Assembly: GCF_013141775.1 (NCBI RefSeq)
Contig: NZ_WHOB01000097.1
Location: forward strand, 1-64,000
From: Paenibacillus phytohabitans
GTDB taxonomy: Bacteria > Bacillota > Bacilli > Paenibacillales > Paenibacillaceae
Direction: 5' to 3'
DNA: 64,000 nucleotides
Positions within the stretch are counted from its first letter, which is position 1; every line of letters begins with the position of its first letter. Under the pieces are notes generated by a model. That model ran no database searches. It had not been told where the DNA came from and was given only the letters and a program-made list of their open reading frames with translations. Position numbers and translations under genes: made by a program. Below are positions 36,524-44,945 of the stretch, piece after piece.

Positions 36524-36838
36524 ATGTCACATTTTCAACTGGCAGCAGCTTCAGGCGGCGGAGGCAATATTCTTGGCCTGGTAGGTCCATTTGTACTTAT
36601 GTTTGTTGTTTTCTACTTCCTGCTGATTCGTCCGCAGCAGAAGAAAACCAAAGCACGCAACGGAATGCTCAAGTCTTTGAAAAAAGGCGATAAGGTAGTT
36701 ACTATCGGCGGTCTTCACGGAACAATTATGGAGATTTCTGATGACATCGTTGTATTGCGGGTTAATGACGTGACCCGATTGACCTTTGACCGGGGTTCGA
36801 TCAGTCACTCTGTCGTGGAAGTAGAAGACAAAGATTGA
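36524..36838 (+). CDS. yajC: Preprotein translocase subunit YajC
   Basis: 104 residues: one transmembrane helix (VGPFVLMFVVFYFLLIRPQQKK), then a small cytoplasmic domain with GDKVVTIGGLHG. Auxiliary to SecDF. It is third in the queA-tgt-yajC unit and closed by a terminator. Confidence 0.96.
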   Translation: MSHFQLAAASGGGGNILGLVGPFVLMFVVFYFLLIRPQQKKTKARNGMLKSLKKGDKVVTIGGLHGTIMEISDDIVVLRVNDVTRLTFDRGSISHSVVEVEDKD

Positions 36839-36860
36839 TTTGTCTGCACCAAATTACATA

Positions 36861-36899
36861 AAAACCGGCGTCTCTCGAAAGAGAACGCCGGTTTTTTTT
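36861..36899. terminator. Bidirectional terminator between yajC and the PAP2 gene
   Basis: Stem AAAACCGGCGT-CTCT / AGAG-A-ACGCCGGTTTT with a 4 nt loop, T8 on the + side and A run on the other, between convergent genes. Confidence 0.9.
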
Positions 36900-36924
36900 G
36901 CATTATACAGTTCAAAGGTTGATG

Positions 36925-37812
36925 TTAACGCACATCCGTAGCCCGGCTTCGTACTCTCAGCCGTTCTTCCCCGCTGCGCAGGGTAAGTTTGGCGAGCTGC
37001 ACTGCGACAGTTGTGGACAGAACAGCCAGCAAAGTGCCGCCGAGCATATCGGTCAGCCAGTGGATACCGAGATAGAATATTCCGAAGACGATAGCAACGG
37101 CCGAAATTGTACTAATCACCATCCAGCGGCGGTTGCCGGAACGGTAGGCCAGCAGCGCCATGGATACGGAAATGGCAGTATGCAGGCTGGGGAAGCAGTT
37201 GTTAAGGCCCGATAGCGGCCGGTACTCCTGTTCAAACTTCGGAAAAACATCCAGCATGGTAAATCGCACCCCTGCGGGCAGATAGGACCACACTTCATTT
37301 ACCGGAAAATACAGATAGAAGGGAATAGCAACGGCATAGGTTATCATGATCGTGTAGCAGGTCGCATAGAGCATCACGCGGTTCTTATCCAGCAGATAGA
37401 TACCGAGCGAGGCGGCGAGCACCGATTGCAGCATGAAGATATAGAAGAAGACGATGATTGGGGTCAGCCAAGGCGTATAGAACAGCTCTTGCACATGTCT
37501 GACAAAGTGGCCCTCGAGACCAAAGACAAAGGCTGTGTAATCCGAAGTCAGGTGCATCTTCCGCTCGATCTGCAGCTCATATTTATTCAGAGCAAGCACG
37601 CTGAACATTCCTATAATAATCAGAGTGAATTTATAGGACCGCAGCAGCTCTCTCCCGATTTCAACTAGGGCCATTAGCGGATTGCGCCGGGCGCCGATCC
37701 AAATCAATACCACTACAATGGCAACGGTGTATACAACTACAAGATTCATGGACTGGTAAAGCAAAGCATTCAAAGCCTCCTTGATAAATCCCTCATATGA
37801 AGTCAGATGCAC
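36925..37812 (-). CDS. PAP2-superfamily membrane phosphatase
   Basis: Up to 295 residues from GTG 37812. AAGGAGG (37782-37776) inside the frame suggests TTG 37764 (11 nt away) as a possible real start giving 279 residues. Six or so membrane helices. PAP2 motifs CFPSLHTAI and YLGIHWLTDMLGG carry the catalytic His pair. It probably dephosphorylates a lipid phosphate at the outer membrane face; substrate unknown. Convergent with yajC. Confidence 0.85.
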   Translation of the reverse strand: MHLTSYEGFIKEALNALLYQSMNLVVVYTVAIVVVLIWIGARRNPLMALVEIGRELLRSYKFTLIIIGMFSVLALNKYELQIERKMHLTSDYTAFVFGLEGHFVRHVQELFYTPWLTPIIVFFYIFMLQSVLAASLGIYLLDKNRVMLYATCYTIMITYAVAIPFYLYFPVNEVWSYLPAGVRFTMLDVFPKFEQEYRPLSGLNNCFPSLHTAISVSMALLAYRSGNRRWMVISTISAVAIVFGIFYLGIHWLTDMLGGTLLAVLSTTVAVQLAKLTLRSGEERLRVRSRATDVR

Positions 37813-37865
37813 TCAGTGTAACATATTTTCAAGGATAGGTTTCAAATTTCGAAAAATTATATTAA

Positions 37866-38258
37866 TTAGGATTTCTGCAAATTAACCCCAAATATTCCCC
37901 CGAGTGCACCAATGCCTGCTGCAGCCAGTACCCAGAGGAAATCAATCCCTGCCGGTGCGCTGTCCAGCGCCAGGAATCCGATCAGCAGAACTATCAATCC
38001 ATAGAATGCGCCAGTGAGTGCTCCCTGATACCAGCCTTTGCTTGAAGCTCTGCCGCCTGCGGTCAAGCCTCCGAAAGCGGCAGCTATGCCGTGTACAATA
38101 TAGGTGTACATGGTAAGATCCTGTTCCTGCAGTCCGCTGCCCCAGAGCAGCAGGGAGAGAACGAATGCGCCCAGCAGCATCCACAGGAACGACCGGCATA
38201 AACCCGACAATACAGGACTAGATATTTTCCATGAGAATAGACGCCTAATTAACGACAT
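37866..38258 (-). CDS. TIGR04086-type membrane protein (YrzE-like)
   Basis: 130 residues, four hydrophobic helices with Gly-rich packing (IAAAFGGLTAGGRAS, AAAGIGALGGIFG). TAGGAGG lies before ATG 38258. Similar proteins lie near yajC and spoVB in other Bacilli; function unknown. Confidence 0.8.
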   Translation of the reverse strand: MSLIRRLFSWKISSPVLSGLCRSFLWMLLGAFVLSLLLWGSGLQEQDLTMYTYIVHGIAAAFGGLTAGGRASSKGWYQGALTGAFYGLIVLLIGFLALDSAPAGIDFLWVLAAAGIGALGGIFGVNLQKS

Positions 38259-38274
38259 GGGTAAAACCTCCTAA

Positions 38275-38366
38275 AAGTTTGTTTGCGTTACTTCCTGGAC
38301 GGGCTCCTTACAAACTGGCTTGGAAAGCATACGCTAAGTTTGCTTGCGGTACTTTCTGGTTGGGCT
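38275..38366. repeat. Local ~31 bp direct duplication
   Basis: AAGTTTGTTTGCGTTACTT... (38275-38305) recurs as AAGTTTGCTTGCGGTACTT... (38336-38366), 61 bp apart, in the divergent gap. Confidence 0.55.
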
Positions 38367-38369
38367 TTG

Positions 38370-38455
38370 AAAAAAGTGTCCTGCCTGAGCTGGTACTAAT
38401 CATTGTATGGGAAGGCTTGCCCCAATAGTACAAGAATGGCAGACAGGACTTTTAC
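38370..38455 (-). ncRNA. Long folded element with T6 on the minus strand (attenuator or small RNA?)
   Basis: Outer arms GTCCTGCCTG (38378-38387) / CAGACAGGAC (38440-38449), one mismatch. Inner arms GTACT / AGTAC, ATTG / CAAT and GGG / CCC are nested around an 8 nt loop. On the minus strand it ends in six T, in the leader of the YrzE-like gene. Unexpected between divergent genes. Seen as structure; function unknown. Confidence 0.45.
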
Positions 38456-38577
38456 CAGTAATTAATCAGCAGGCTTCCGAATGTTCCCTTGGCAGGCAGG
38501 TCAGAATAGGGGTACATTAATCCGCCCGTTATGGCTCTCAGCCGCCGGGTGAGAAGCGGAAGGGGAGCGAAGAGAAT

Positions 38578-39381
38578 ATGTTGTTCCAGCATATTACTGC
38601 CCACATCTTTCTGACCGTGCTGATGTATATCTTCATTTTCCTGAGTATGCGGATCATGGGCAAACGGGAGATCGGCAAATTGTCGGTGTTTGACCTCACG
38701 ATTTCAATTATGATTGCTGAGATTGCTGTGTTTGTAATTGAAGATATCGAGCGGCCCATCTATGACGGGTTCGTGCCCATGGCAACGCTGGTTCTGATTC
38801 AGGTGTTGGTCGCACAGCTCAGTCTGAAGAGCCGGAAGCTTCGCCTGCTGGTGGATGGCAAGCCGAGTATTCTTATTTCGGACGGCAAGCTGCACCGGGG
38901 CGAGATGCGTAAACAGAGATATAATATTGATGACCTGCTGCTGCAGCTCCGAGGGCAGAACATCGACAGTCCGGCTGATGTAGAGTTCGCCATTCTTGAA
39001 ACCAGCGGGCAGCTTACTGTAATTGAAAAGAACAAAGGGGTATCTTCAAGCAATCAATCAGGAAACAGCAGTTCAGGCGCGGAGCAGAAAGAACAGAACA
39101 GCGGAGACCAGCAGAGCTCCCGCAGTTCAGATAATTCTGATAAATCAGACAGTTCAAGTACGGTTAAGCTTCCGAAGCACAAAATCCGCTACGAAGGTCT
39201 CCCGATTCCGCTGATTATGGACGGAAAGGTGCAGGACGACAATCTGGAGATGATCGGCAAGAATAGATTCTGGCTCAGAACCCAGATCCGCCAGAAGGGT
39301 GTCTCCGATTTCCGTGATGTTTTCCTATGCTCAATTGATCATAAGGGGCAGATATATATTGACCCGATCGGCTCCAGATAA
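38578..39381 (+). CDS. DUF421 (YetF-type) membrane protein
   Basis: 267 residues. Three N-terminal membrane helices with FLSMRIMGKREIGKLSVFDL, the DUF421 signature, then a cytoplasmic beta domain. A Ser/Asn/Gln-rich low-complexity insert (~155-195) splits the C-terminal domain. Related genes are neighbours of spoVB in Bacilli. Function unclear, sometimes linked to spore germination or envelope. Confidence 0.85.
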   Translation: MLFQHITAHIFLTVLMYIFIFLSMRIMGKREIGKLSVFDLTISIMIAEIAVFVIEDIERPIYDGFVPMATLVLIQVLVAQLSLKSRKLRLLVDGKPSILISDGKLHRGEMRKQRYNIDDLLLQLRGQNIDSPADVEFAILETSGQLTVIEKNKGVSSSNQSGNSSSGAEQKEQNSGDQQSSRSSDNSDKSDSSSTVKLPKHKIRYEGLPIPLIMDGKVQDDNLEMIGKNRFWLRTQIRQKGVSDFRDVFLCSIDHKGQIYIDPIGSR

Positions 39382-39391
39382 GGAGAAGATG

Positions 39392-40993
39392 TTAGCTGCG
39401 CCAGCGTTTGAAGAAAGGTACTCGCTCCAGATCACGCCTGGAGATCAGGCCTGATAACAGGCAAATGCTAAAGTATACGCCCATCCCGCAGGCAGCGGCT
39501 TCCAGAAACTGTATCCACTGTGAGGAGGAGACGTGAACTGAGGTATAGACGTAAGACATTCCGGCAGCCATGATGATCGTAGCCGCTATAATTTTGACCG
39601 GATCCGACCATCTTAAGGACATGGCTGTCAGCCGGATAACACTGTATCCATGCAGTATAGTCACAAGGAGGCTATTGACAATAATGGCGATGATGGCTCC
39701 TTGAATCCCGTATTCCGGCCTGGAGGCGAGCAGCAGAATCAGCAGGATTTTGACGACCGCACCAATCAGTGTATTAATCAGTGCCTTGCCGGGGCGATCC
39801 ATAGCCTGAAGGGCAGCCTGCAACGGGGCCTGGACATAGAGGAATAAAGCGAACGGTGCCATCATCCGCAGCATAGGTGCCGTATCCGCTGCATTGCCGT
39901 ACATCAGTGTACATAACGGTACGGCAAGAACGTACATAACAGCAGCAAACGGAGCGCCCGTTACCATAGCCAGCCGCAGGGCCTGATGCATTCTTTTATG
40001 AATCGTGGGCAGGTCATTTCTGGCAGCTGCCTCGGATAAGGAAGGGACGAGGGACACGGCCAGCGAGGAGCTGAGCACACCCGGCAGCAGCAGCAGCGGA
40101 ATAACCATTCCCTGCAGAGAACCATATTGTGCAGTTGCAGCCGCGGCGGCTATTCCGGCAAGGGCCAGGCTGCGCACGGTAATGATGGATTCCAGCAGAT
40201 ACGAGAAGGATCCGATCAAACGTCCGGCGGTTACAGGTACAGAGATGCCGATCAGCCGCTTAAGCACACTCCCTGGTTGTCTCTGCGGTTCATCTCCGGA
40301 CTCAGCAGAGCTACCGGAAACAGCCGTTCCGGCAGGAGGCGGAGCCTCATTCTTGTCCTTTTTGACGATATAATAATATTGCAGCAGCAGGGCCAGCATT
40401 CCGCCAATCTCACCCACAGTAACGCCCAGCATCGCACCTGCCGCCGCAAAAGCAATTCCTTTCGGGAGCAGCAGCCAGGAAAACCAAAGCATAAAGAAGA
40501 TCCGGATGAATGATTCCAGCACAGAGGAAAACGCCGAGGGAAGCATATTCTGCCTGCCCTGGAAATATCCGCGGTAGATGGACGAAACGGCCACGATTGC
40601 AATCATTGGAGTCATGCTGACAAAGGTGTAATATACCCGCTGGTCGGTCAGAATAACGCTTGATACCCATGAGGCGCTGAGCAGAGCTACAATGGTGAAA
40701 AAAATACCGAGCGTCAGGCTGATTGCCAGGCCCGTATGCAGGATTTTGCGGGACTCCTCGGGCCGGTTCTCTCCTTCTGCTTCAGCAACCATTTTGGCAA
40801 TTGCCAGCGGCAGCCCGCCGGTAATAACGGTTACCAGTACGATAAAGAACGGATATCCAAGCTGATATAGTCCTACTCCTTCGGCGCCGATGATCCGCGG
40901 CAAAGCAATCCGGGGAATAAAACCAAGCATCCGGTTAATGATGCCTGCAAATAACAGGATTAATGTTCCTTGTATAAAGGTCTGTTTCCTCAA
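39392..40993 (-). CDS. spoVB: SpoVB-like polysaccharide/lipid II flippase family protein
   Basis: 533 residues, about 14 membrane helices of the MOP exporter superfamily. N-terminus FIQGTLILLFAGIINRMLGFIP matches SpoVB. A hydrophilic loop at ~220-240 is Pro/Ser-rich. SpoVB is needed for spore cortex synthesis, probably moving a lipid-linked precursor. It converges on the DUF421 gene with a 10 bp gap. Placed near comN/secDF as in B. subtilis. Confidence 0.9.
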   Translation of the reverse strand: MRKQTFIQGTLILLFAGIINRMLGFIPRIALPRIIGAEGVGLYQLGYPFFIVLVTVITGGLPLAIAKMVAEAEGENRPEESRKILHTGLAISLTLGIFFTIVALLSASWVSSVILTDQRVYYTFVSMTPMIAIVAVSSIYRGYFQGRQNMLPSAFSSVLESFIRIFFMLWFSWLLLPKGIAFAAAGAMLGVTVGEIGGMLALLLQYYYIVKKDKNEAPPPAGTAVSGSSAESGDEPQRQPGSVLKRLIGISVPVTAGRLIGSFSYLLESIITVRSLALAGIAAAAATAQYGSLQGMVIPLLLLPGVLSSSLAVSLVPSLSEAAARNDLPTIHKRMHQALRLAMVTGAPFAAVMYVLAVPLCTLMYGNAADTAPMLRMMAPFALFLYVQAPLQAALQAMDRPGKALINTLIGAVVKILLILLLASRPEYGIQGAIIAIIVNSLLVTILHGYSVIRLTAMSLRWSDPVKIIAATIIMAAGMSYVYTSVHVSSSQWIQFLEAAACGMGVYFSICLLSGLISRRDLERVPFFKRWRS

Positions 40994-41204
40994 AGGGCAC
41001 TCCTTCTTCCCAAATTAGATGAAAACTTCCGGTGAATTTGTTCCTCTCCCAAGCAGGCTTGTATAAGGATATGCTGCTACAGGTCAACTCCATGACAAGC
41101 TTTCCATATGACAAGTTTTTGGCCGAAAGAAGGAAAGAGCGGCAGAGGGGTCGAATATTTATCTCTGAGCATACGTAACGGGGAATCTTTGGAGGTGTCA
41201 ACAC

Positions 41205-41456
41205 GTGGAATCGGAACAATGGAGATATGACGAGCTTAGTGAAGAAATCGAAGCCATGTGCATCAGCAAAGCGGAGGAATTCCGCCTCCTCGGCTATGAA
41301 TATGTGACCGGTAAGGATATTTGGGATTGTGTCAGCCGTAATTATGTTAAGGAAGGAAGACCTCCTCTGCATAAACTGGTCAATGATATTTATTCGCTGA
41401 AATCAGGCAGTTACATGAATTACCTGACCATTGCGGCCTACCGGGGGTTGAACTGA
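41205..41456 (+). CDS. comN: Post-transcriptional regulator ComN-like
   Basis: 83 residues, with the family word CISKAEEFRLLGYEYVTGKD and a helical C-terminus. In B. subtilis ComN acts post-transcriptionally on the comE competence operon. Start GTG 41205 with GGAGGTG upstream. It sits between spoVB and secD exactly as in B. subtilis, which supports the call. Confidence 0.87.
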   Translation: MESEQWRYDELSEEIEAMCISKAEEFRLLGYEYVTGKDIWDCVSRNYVKEGRPPLHKLVNDIYSLKSGSYMNYLTIAAYRGLN

Positions 41457-41602
41457 CGGCCTAATTTGCCAAAAGGAACGATTTTCTTTTGCAAACGGCT
41501 ACAGGAAGCAGTAAAGTAAGAGAAGAGTAATTCAACAGTTCCTATCCAAACGGATGGTTTGCGCCCAGAAGCTGAACCGGCCGTTTCTTTGTGTGAATCC
41601 GG

Positions 41603-41650
41603 CACCGTCATTCCTCCTGAATTGACGGTGATTTCGCACGTAGCTATAAT
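41603..41650 (+). promoter_or_regulatory. Promoter of secDF with overlapping palindrome
   Basis: -35 TTGACG (41622-41627), 17 bp spacer, -10 TATAAT (41645-41650), 38 bp before secD. CACCGTCA (41603-41610) and TGACGGTG (41623-41630) form a perfect inverted repeat covering the -35, so it could be an operator. Confidence 0.75.
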
Positions 41651-41687
41651 AGGAATATTGAGTAATGAAAGGGGAACTAGCTAGAGC

Positions 41688-42941
41688 ATGAAGAGAATGT
41701 TGAGCTTTATCATTACCGTGGTCGTTCTAACGGGCGTCATGGGATTTACAACTCCCGGGCTGCTGGACAAGGTCCGTCTAGGTCTTGACCTGAAGGGCGG
41801 ATTTGAGATTCTGTACCACGCCGAGCCTATGGATACGGGAGGAACCCTGACCCGTGCTTCGCTGCAAAAAACAGCGGAGAGCCTGGAAAAACGGGCGAAT
41901 GCACTCGGAACAAGCGAGCCTGAGGTTACAACCGAAGGTACGGACCGCATCCGTCTGAAGATTGCGGGCGTTACTGACGAAGCCGAGGTCCGCAAGAAAA
42001 TGAAAGAACCGGCAGTTCTGACCTTCCGCAGTGCCGCTGATGGTGATGCACCCGGAGTCTTCAGCAAGATTGAACTGGTAGGCAGTGATTTTGTTGAAGG
42101 CGCGGCAGACGTGCAACGCGATAACCTCAACCGTCCGGAGATCAGCATCTCTATTAAGGACAAAGATAAGTTTGCGGAAATTACCGAGCGTCTGCTGGGT
42201 AAGCAGCTCGCCATTTATCTGGATGAGACATTGTTGTCCGATCCTCCTTATGTTAGGGCAGTGCTGACCGATGGAAAAGCTTCTATTTCCGGAGGATATA
42301 CATTAGATGAAGCCCGTGAGATCGCCGATACGATCAATCTCGGTGCATTGCCGCTGAAGCTTACGGAGAAATATTCCCAGAGCGTAGGGGCAACACTTGG
42401 TAAACAGTCTCTTGACCAAACGGTTAGAGCAGGTATTGTAGGTTCCCTGATCATTCTGGTCTTCATGATGTTTATGTATCGTCTTCCGGGTGTACTGGCC
42501 AGCTTCGCGCTGATTCTTCATACCTGGCTGCTGATTCTGGTGTTCGTTATAGCTGATTTTACCTTGACCCTTCCCGGTATTGCCGCGTTCATTCTCGGTA
42601 TAGGGATGGCGGTCGATGCCAATATCATTACCAATGAACGGATTAGGGAAGAAATGCGCAGCGGTAAGAGTATTTTGTCTTCCGTCAAAGCAGGTAACAA
42701 AACTTCATTCCGTACCGTAATGGATGCGAATGTCACTACGATCATTGTAGCGGCTGTCATGTTCGCCTTCGGTACAGGTGCGGTTAAAGGCTTCGCGCTG
42801 ATTCTGATCGTGGAAATTGTACTTAGTATTGTAACAAACCTTTATTTTGCCCACTGGCTGCTGACAGTGCTGGTTAAAGCCGGCGCACTCAAAAAGCCGA
42901 AGCAATTTGGGGTAAAGGAGAGTGACATCAGTGCGCTTTAA
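41688..42941 (+). CDS. secD: Protein translocase subunit SecD
   Basis: 417 residues: N-terminal helix, LGLDLKGGFEILY (~25-37), P1 periplasmic-type domain, then five C-terminal helices with GIGMAVDANIITNERIREE. SecDF uses the proton gradient to pull proteins across. It is separate from secF here, overlapping it by 11 nt. Confidence 0.97.
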   Translation: MKRMLSFIITVVVLTGVMGFTTPGLLDKVRLGLDLKGGFEILYHAEPMDTGGTLTRASLQKTAESLEKRANALGTSEPEVTTEGTDRIRLKIAGVTDEAEVRKKMKEPAVLTFRSAADGDAPGVFSKIELVGSDFVEGAADVQRDNLNRPEISISIKDKDKFAEITERLLGKQLAIYLDETLLSDPPYVRAVLTDGKASISGGYTLDEAREIADTINLGALPLKLTEKYSQSVGATLGKQSLDQTVRAGIVGSLIILVFMMFMYRLPGVLASFALILHTWLLILVFVIADFTLTLPGIAAFILGIGMAVDANIITNERIREEMRSGKSILSSVKAGNKTSFRTVMDANVTTIIVAAVMFAFGTGAVKGFALILIVEIVLSIVTNLYFAHWLLTVLVKAGALKKPKQFGVKESDISAL

Positions 42942-43833
42942 GAAAGAGCTTGATTTCGTACATTTAAGCAAGTTTTTCTATATCTTCTCCATCGCCATTA
43001 CGGTGGCTGGTCTGGTCTTTCTGGCGACCTTCGGCCTGAATTACAGCGTTGATTTCAAGGCCGGGTCCAACGTGGACGTCGCCCTCTCCAAGAGCATCAC
43101 GCTGGCTCAGCTGCAGCCGGCGTTAGATGAAGCCGGGATTGGTCATGATCCTACCATTACCATCGGGGATCAGCGGGTTAACATCCGCTACGATGAAGAG
43201 CTGGATGATACTCAGAGTGAAACCCTGAAAGCAGCAATCACCAAGATTGATGATCAGGCATCCTTCGAAGTCAACACAGTAGATACAGAGATGGCTAAGG
43301 AATTGGCCCGCAATGCGATCTATTCGGTGCTTCTGTCCAGTATCGGGATTATTATTTATGTGAGTATCCGTTTTGAATGGCGGTTCGCACTGGCATCCAT
43401 CGTGGCGCTGCTCCATGATGCATTTATGGTTGTAGCGGTCTTCTCCATCTTCCGTCTGGAGGTAGACATAACCTTCATTGTCGCGGTGCTGACCATTATC
43501 GGCTATTCCATTAATGATACGATCGTTATCTTCGACCGGATCCGCGAGAACCTGCGGTTCGGTAAACAGAGGTCGTATGAGGATCTTAAGGCCCTGGTCA
43601 ATAAGAGTGTGTCCCAGACCCTTATGCGCTCCCTGTATACAGCCTTTACGGTATTTATTGCCGCATTCTTCCTGCTGATTATGGGCGGAGAGTCGATCAA
43701 AATGTTCTCGCTTGCCATGGTAATCGGCTTGCTCTTCGGAGCCTATTCTTCGATCTTTATTGCAAGTCCGCTCTGGCTGCTGCTCAAGAAACGCCAGAAG
43801 ACACCGGTAAAGAGCAACCCGGCCAAAGCCTAA
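42931..43833 (+). CDS. secF: Protein translocase subunit SecF
   Basis: 300 residues from GTG 42931, preferred because AAGGAG (42915-42920) sits 10 nt upstream; GTG 42922 would be only 1 nt from it. Signature NYSVDFKAGSNV and YSINDTIVIFDRIRENLR. Forms the SecDF complex; followed by a terminator. Confidence 0.97.
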   Translation: MRFKKELDFVHLSKFFYIFSIAITVAGLVFLATFGLNYSVDFKAGSNVDVALSKSITLAQLQPALDEAGIGHDPTITIGDQRVNIRYDEELDDTQSETLKAAITKIDDQASFEVNTVDTEMAKELARNAIYSVLLSSIGIIIYVSIRFEWRFALASIVALLHDAFMVVAVFSIFRLEVDITFIVAVLTIIGYSINDTIVIFDRIRENLRFGKQRSYEDLKALVNKSVSQTLMRSLYTAFTVFIAAFFLLIMGGESIKMFSLAMVIGLLFGAYSSIFIASPLWLLLKKRQKTPVKSNPAKA

Positions 43834-43848
43834 AACTTAAGTTTCAGG

Positions 43849-43877
43849 AAAGCCGCGTCACAAGCGACGCGGCTTTT
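43849..43877 (+). terminator. Terminator after secF
   Basis: 11 bp stem AAAGCCGCGTC (43849-43859) / GACGCGGCTTT (43866-43876), 6 nt loop, short T run. Confidence 0.82.
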
Positions 43878-43953
43878 CGGAATCTTTGGATCAGCATCTT
43901 AAGCCGGTTTCATCATCATGAGATTACTTGCTAGTGGTAAGGAGGGCCTCGTT

Positions 43954-44916
43954 ATGAATGACAAACAATTAGCTGCAAGAGACACCGTTGCCTGGACCGG
44001 AATACTCAGTGATATTATGCTGGCTCTGGCCAAAGGCGCCTTCGGCTATCTTTCAGGCAGCAAAGCATTGATGGGGGATGCCATCTATTCCGGAGCAGAT
44101 GCCGCCGCCAAGCTGGCAGGGGTTATTCCGTGGAACTCGAAGCAGAGTCACAAGTATGCAGGATCATTGGGCAGCCGGGCCGGTCAACGAAATAAAGAGC
44201 CGATGGCGGCCATTCTTTTTTCTGTGCTTATTCTTATGGGCGGGCTGCAGATTGCTTTCTCGGCCATTCGTGATTTAACCCGAGGACATTTATCGGCACC
44301 TGGGCAGTCGGCACTTGTAACCGTCTTGATTTGCATTGTGTTCAAAGAGGCTATCTTTCAATATCAGTACCGTTATTATAAAAAAAAGAACGATGGCAGT
44401 CATGCCGCGTATGCGGATACCCACCGTTTCAGTCTATATACTTCCATAACCGTATTTATAGGTATCGCTCTGGCCATGACGGGCGGGTATTTCAATTGGC
44501 ATCCAATGCTGTATATGGACCCGATTGCCGCACTGCTGACCGGATGTCTGGTTATCCGCAAAGGCTATTCTCTGATTACTTCCTCTGTCTACAGCAAAAA
44601 GATTCAGGAGCTTCCTTCCGAGGAGGCCGCCAGCTTCATTGAGACCGTCCAGCGTGTGCATGGAGTCATCCGGGTGGAGCAGCTCAAAGCAATCGAGGAA
44701 GGCAGTTATGTGAATCTTCATGTCAAGATCAGCGTAAATCCGCGGATTAGTGTGATGGAAGCCCAGGATATCTCGGAATGCGCCCGGAAGCTGCTGCAGC
44801 ACCGGTTCGTTCATGTAGGCGAGGTTCAAATGGATGTTGTGCCGTATGACCCGGGTTATCCCTATAAAAGCAACCATGAGCTCGTGGATAATGATATTCC
44901 CACGCTGCTTCAGTAG
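43954..44916 (+). CDS. Cation diffusion facilitator-like transporter with altered metal site
   Basis: 320 residues from ATG 43954 (AAGGAGG 7 nt upstream). Six membrane helices and a C-terminal cytoplasmic domain (GVIRVEQLKAIEEGSYVNLHVKI) typical of CDF zinc/iron exporters. In helix 2 the usual His-xxx-Asp reads Tyr-Ser-Gly-Ala-Asp (GDAIYSGAD); in helix 5 the usual HxxxD after AD is HRFSLY, so the canonical site looks incomplete. It lies between secF and recJ. Confidence 0.82.
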   Translation: MNDKQLAARDTVAWTGILSDIMLALAKGAFGYLSGSKALMGDAIYSGADAAAKLAGVIPWNSKQSHKYAGSLGSRAGQRNKEPMAAILFSVLILMGGLQIAFSAIRDLTRGHLSAPGQSALVTVLICIVFKEAIFQYQYRYYKKKNDGSHAAYADTHRFSLYTSITVFIGIALAMTGGYFNWHPMLYMDPIAALLTGCLVIRKGYSLITSSVYSKKIQELPSEEAASFIETVQRVHGVIRVEQLKAIEEGSYVNLHVKISVNPRISVMEAQDISECARKLLQHRFVHVGEVQMDVVPYDPGYPYKSNHELVDNDIPTLLQ

Positions 44917-44945
44917 TCTGCAAGGTGAGAGAAAGGTGAGCTGTA

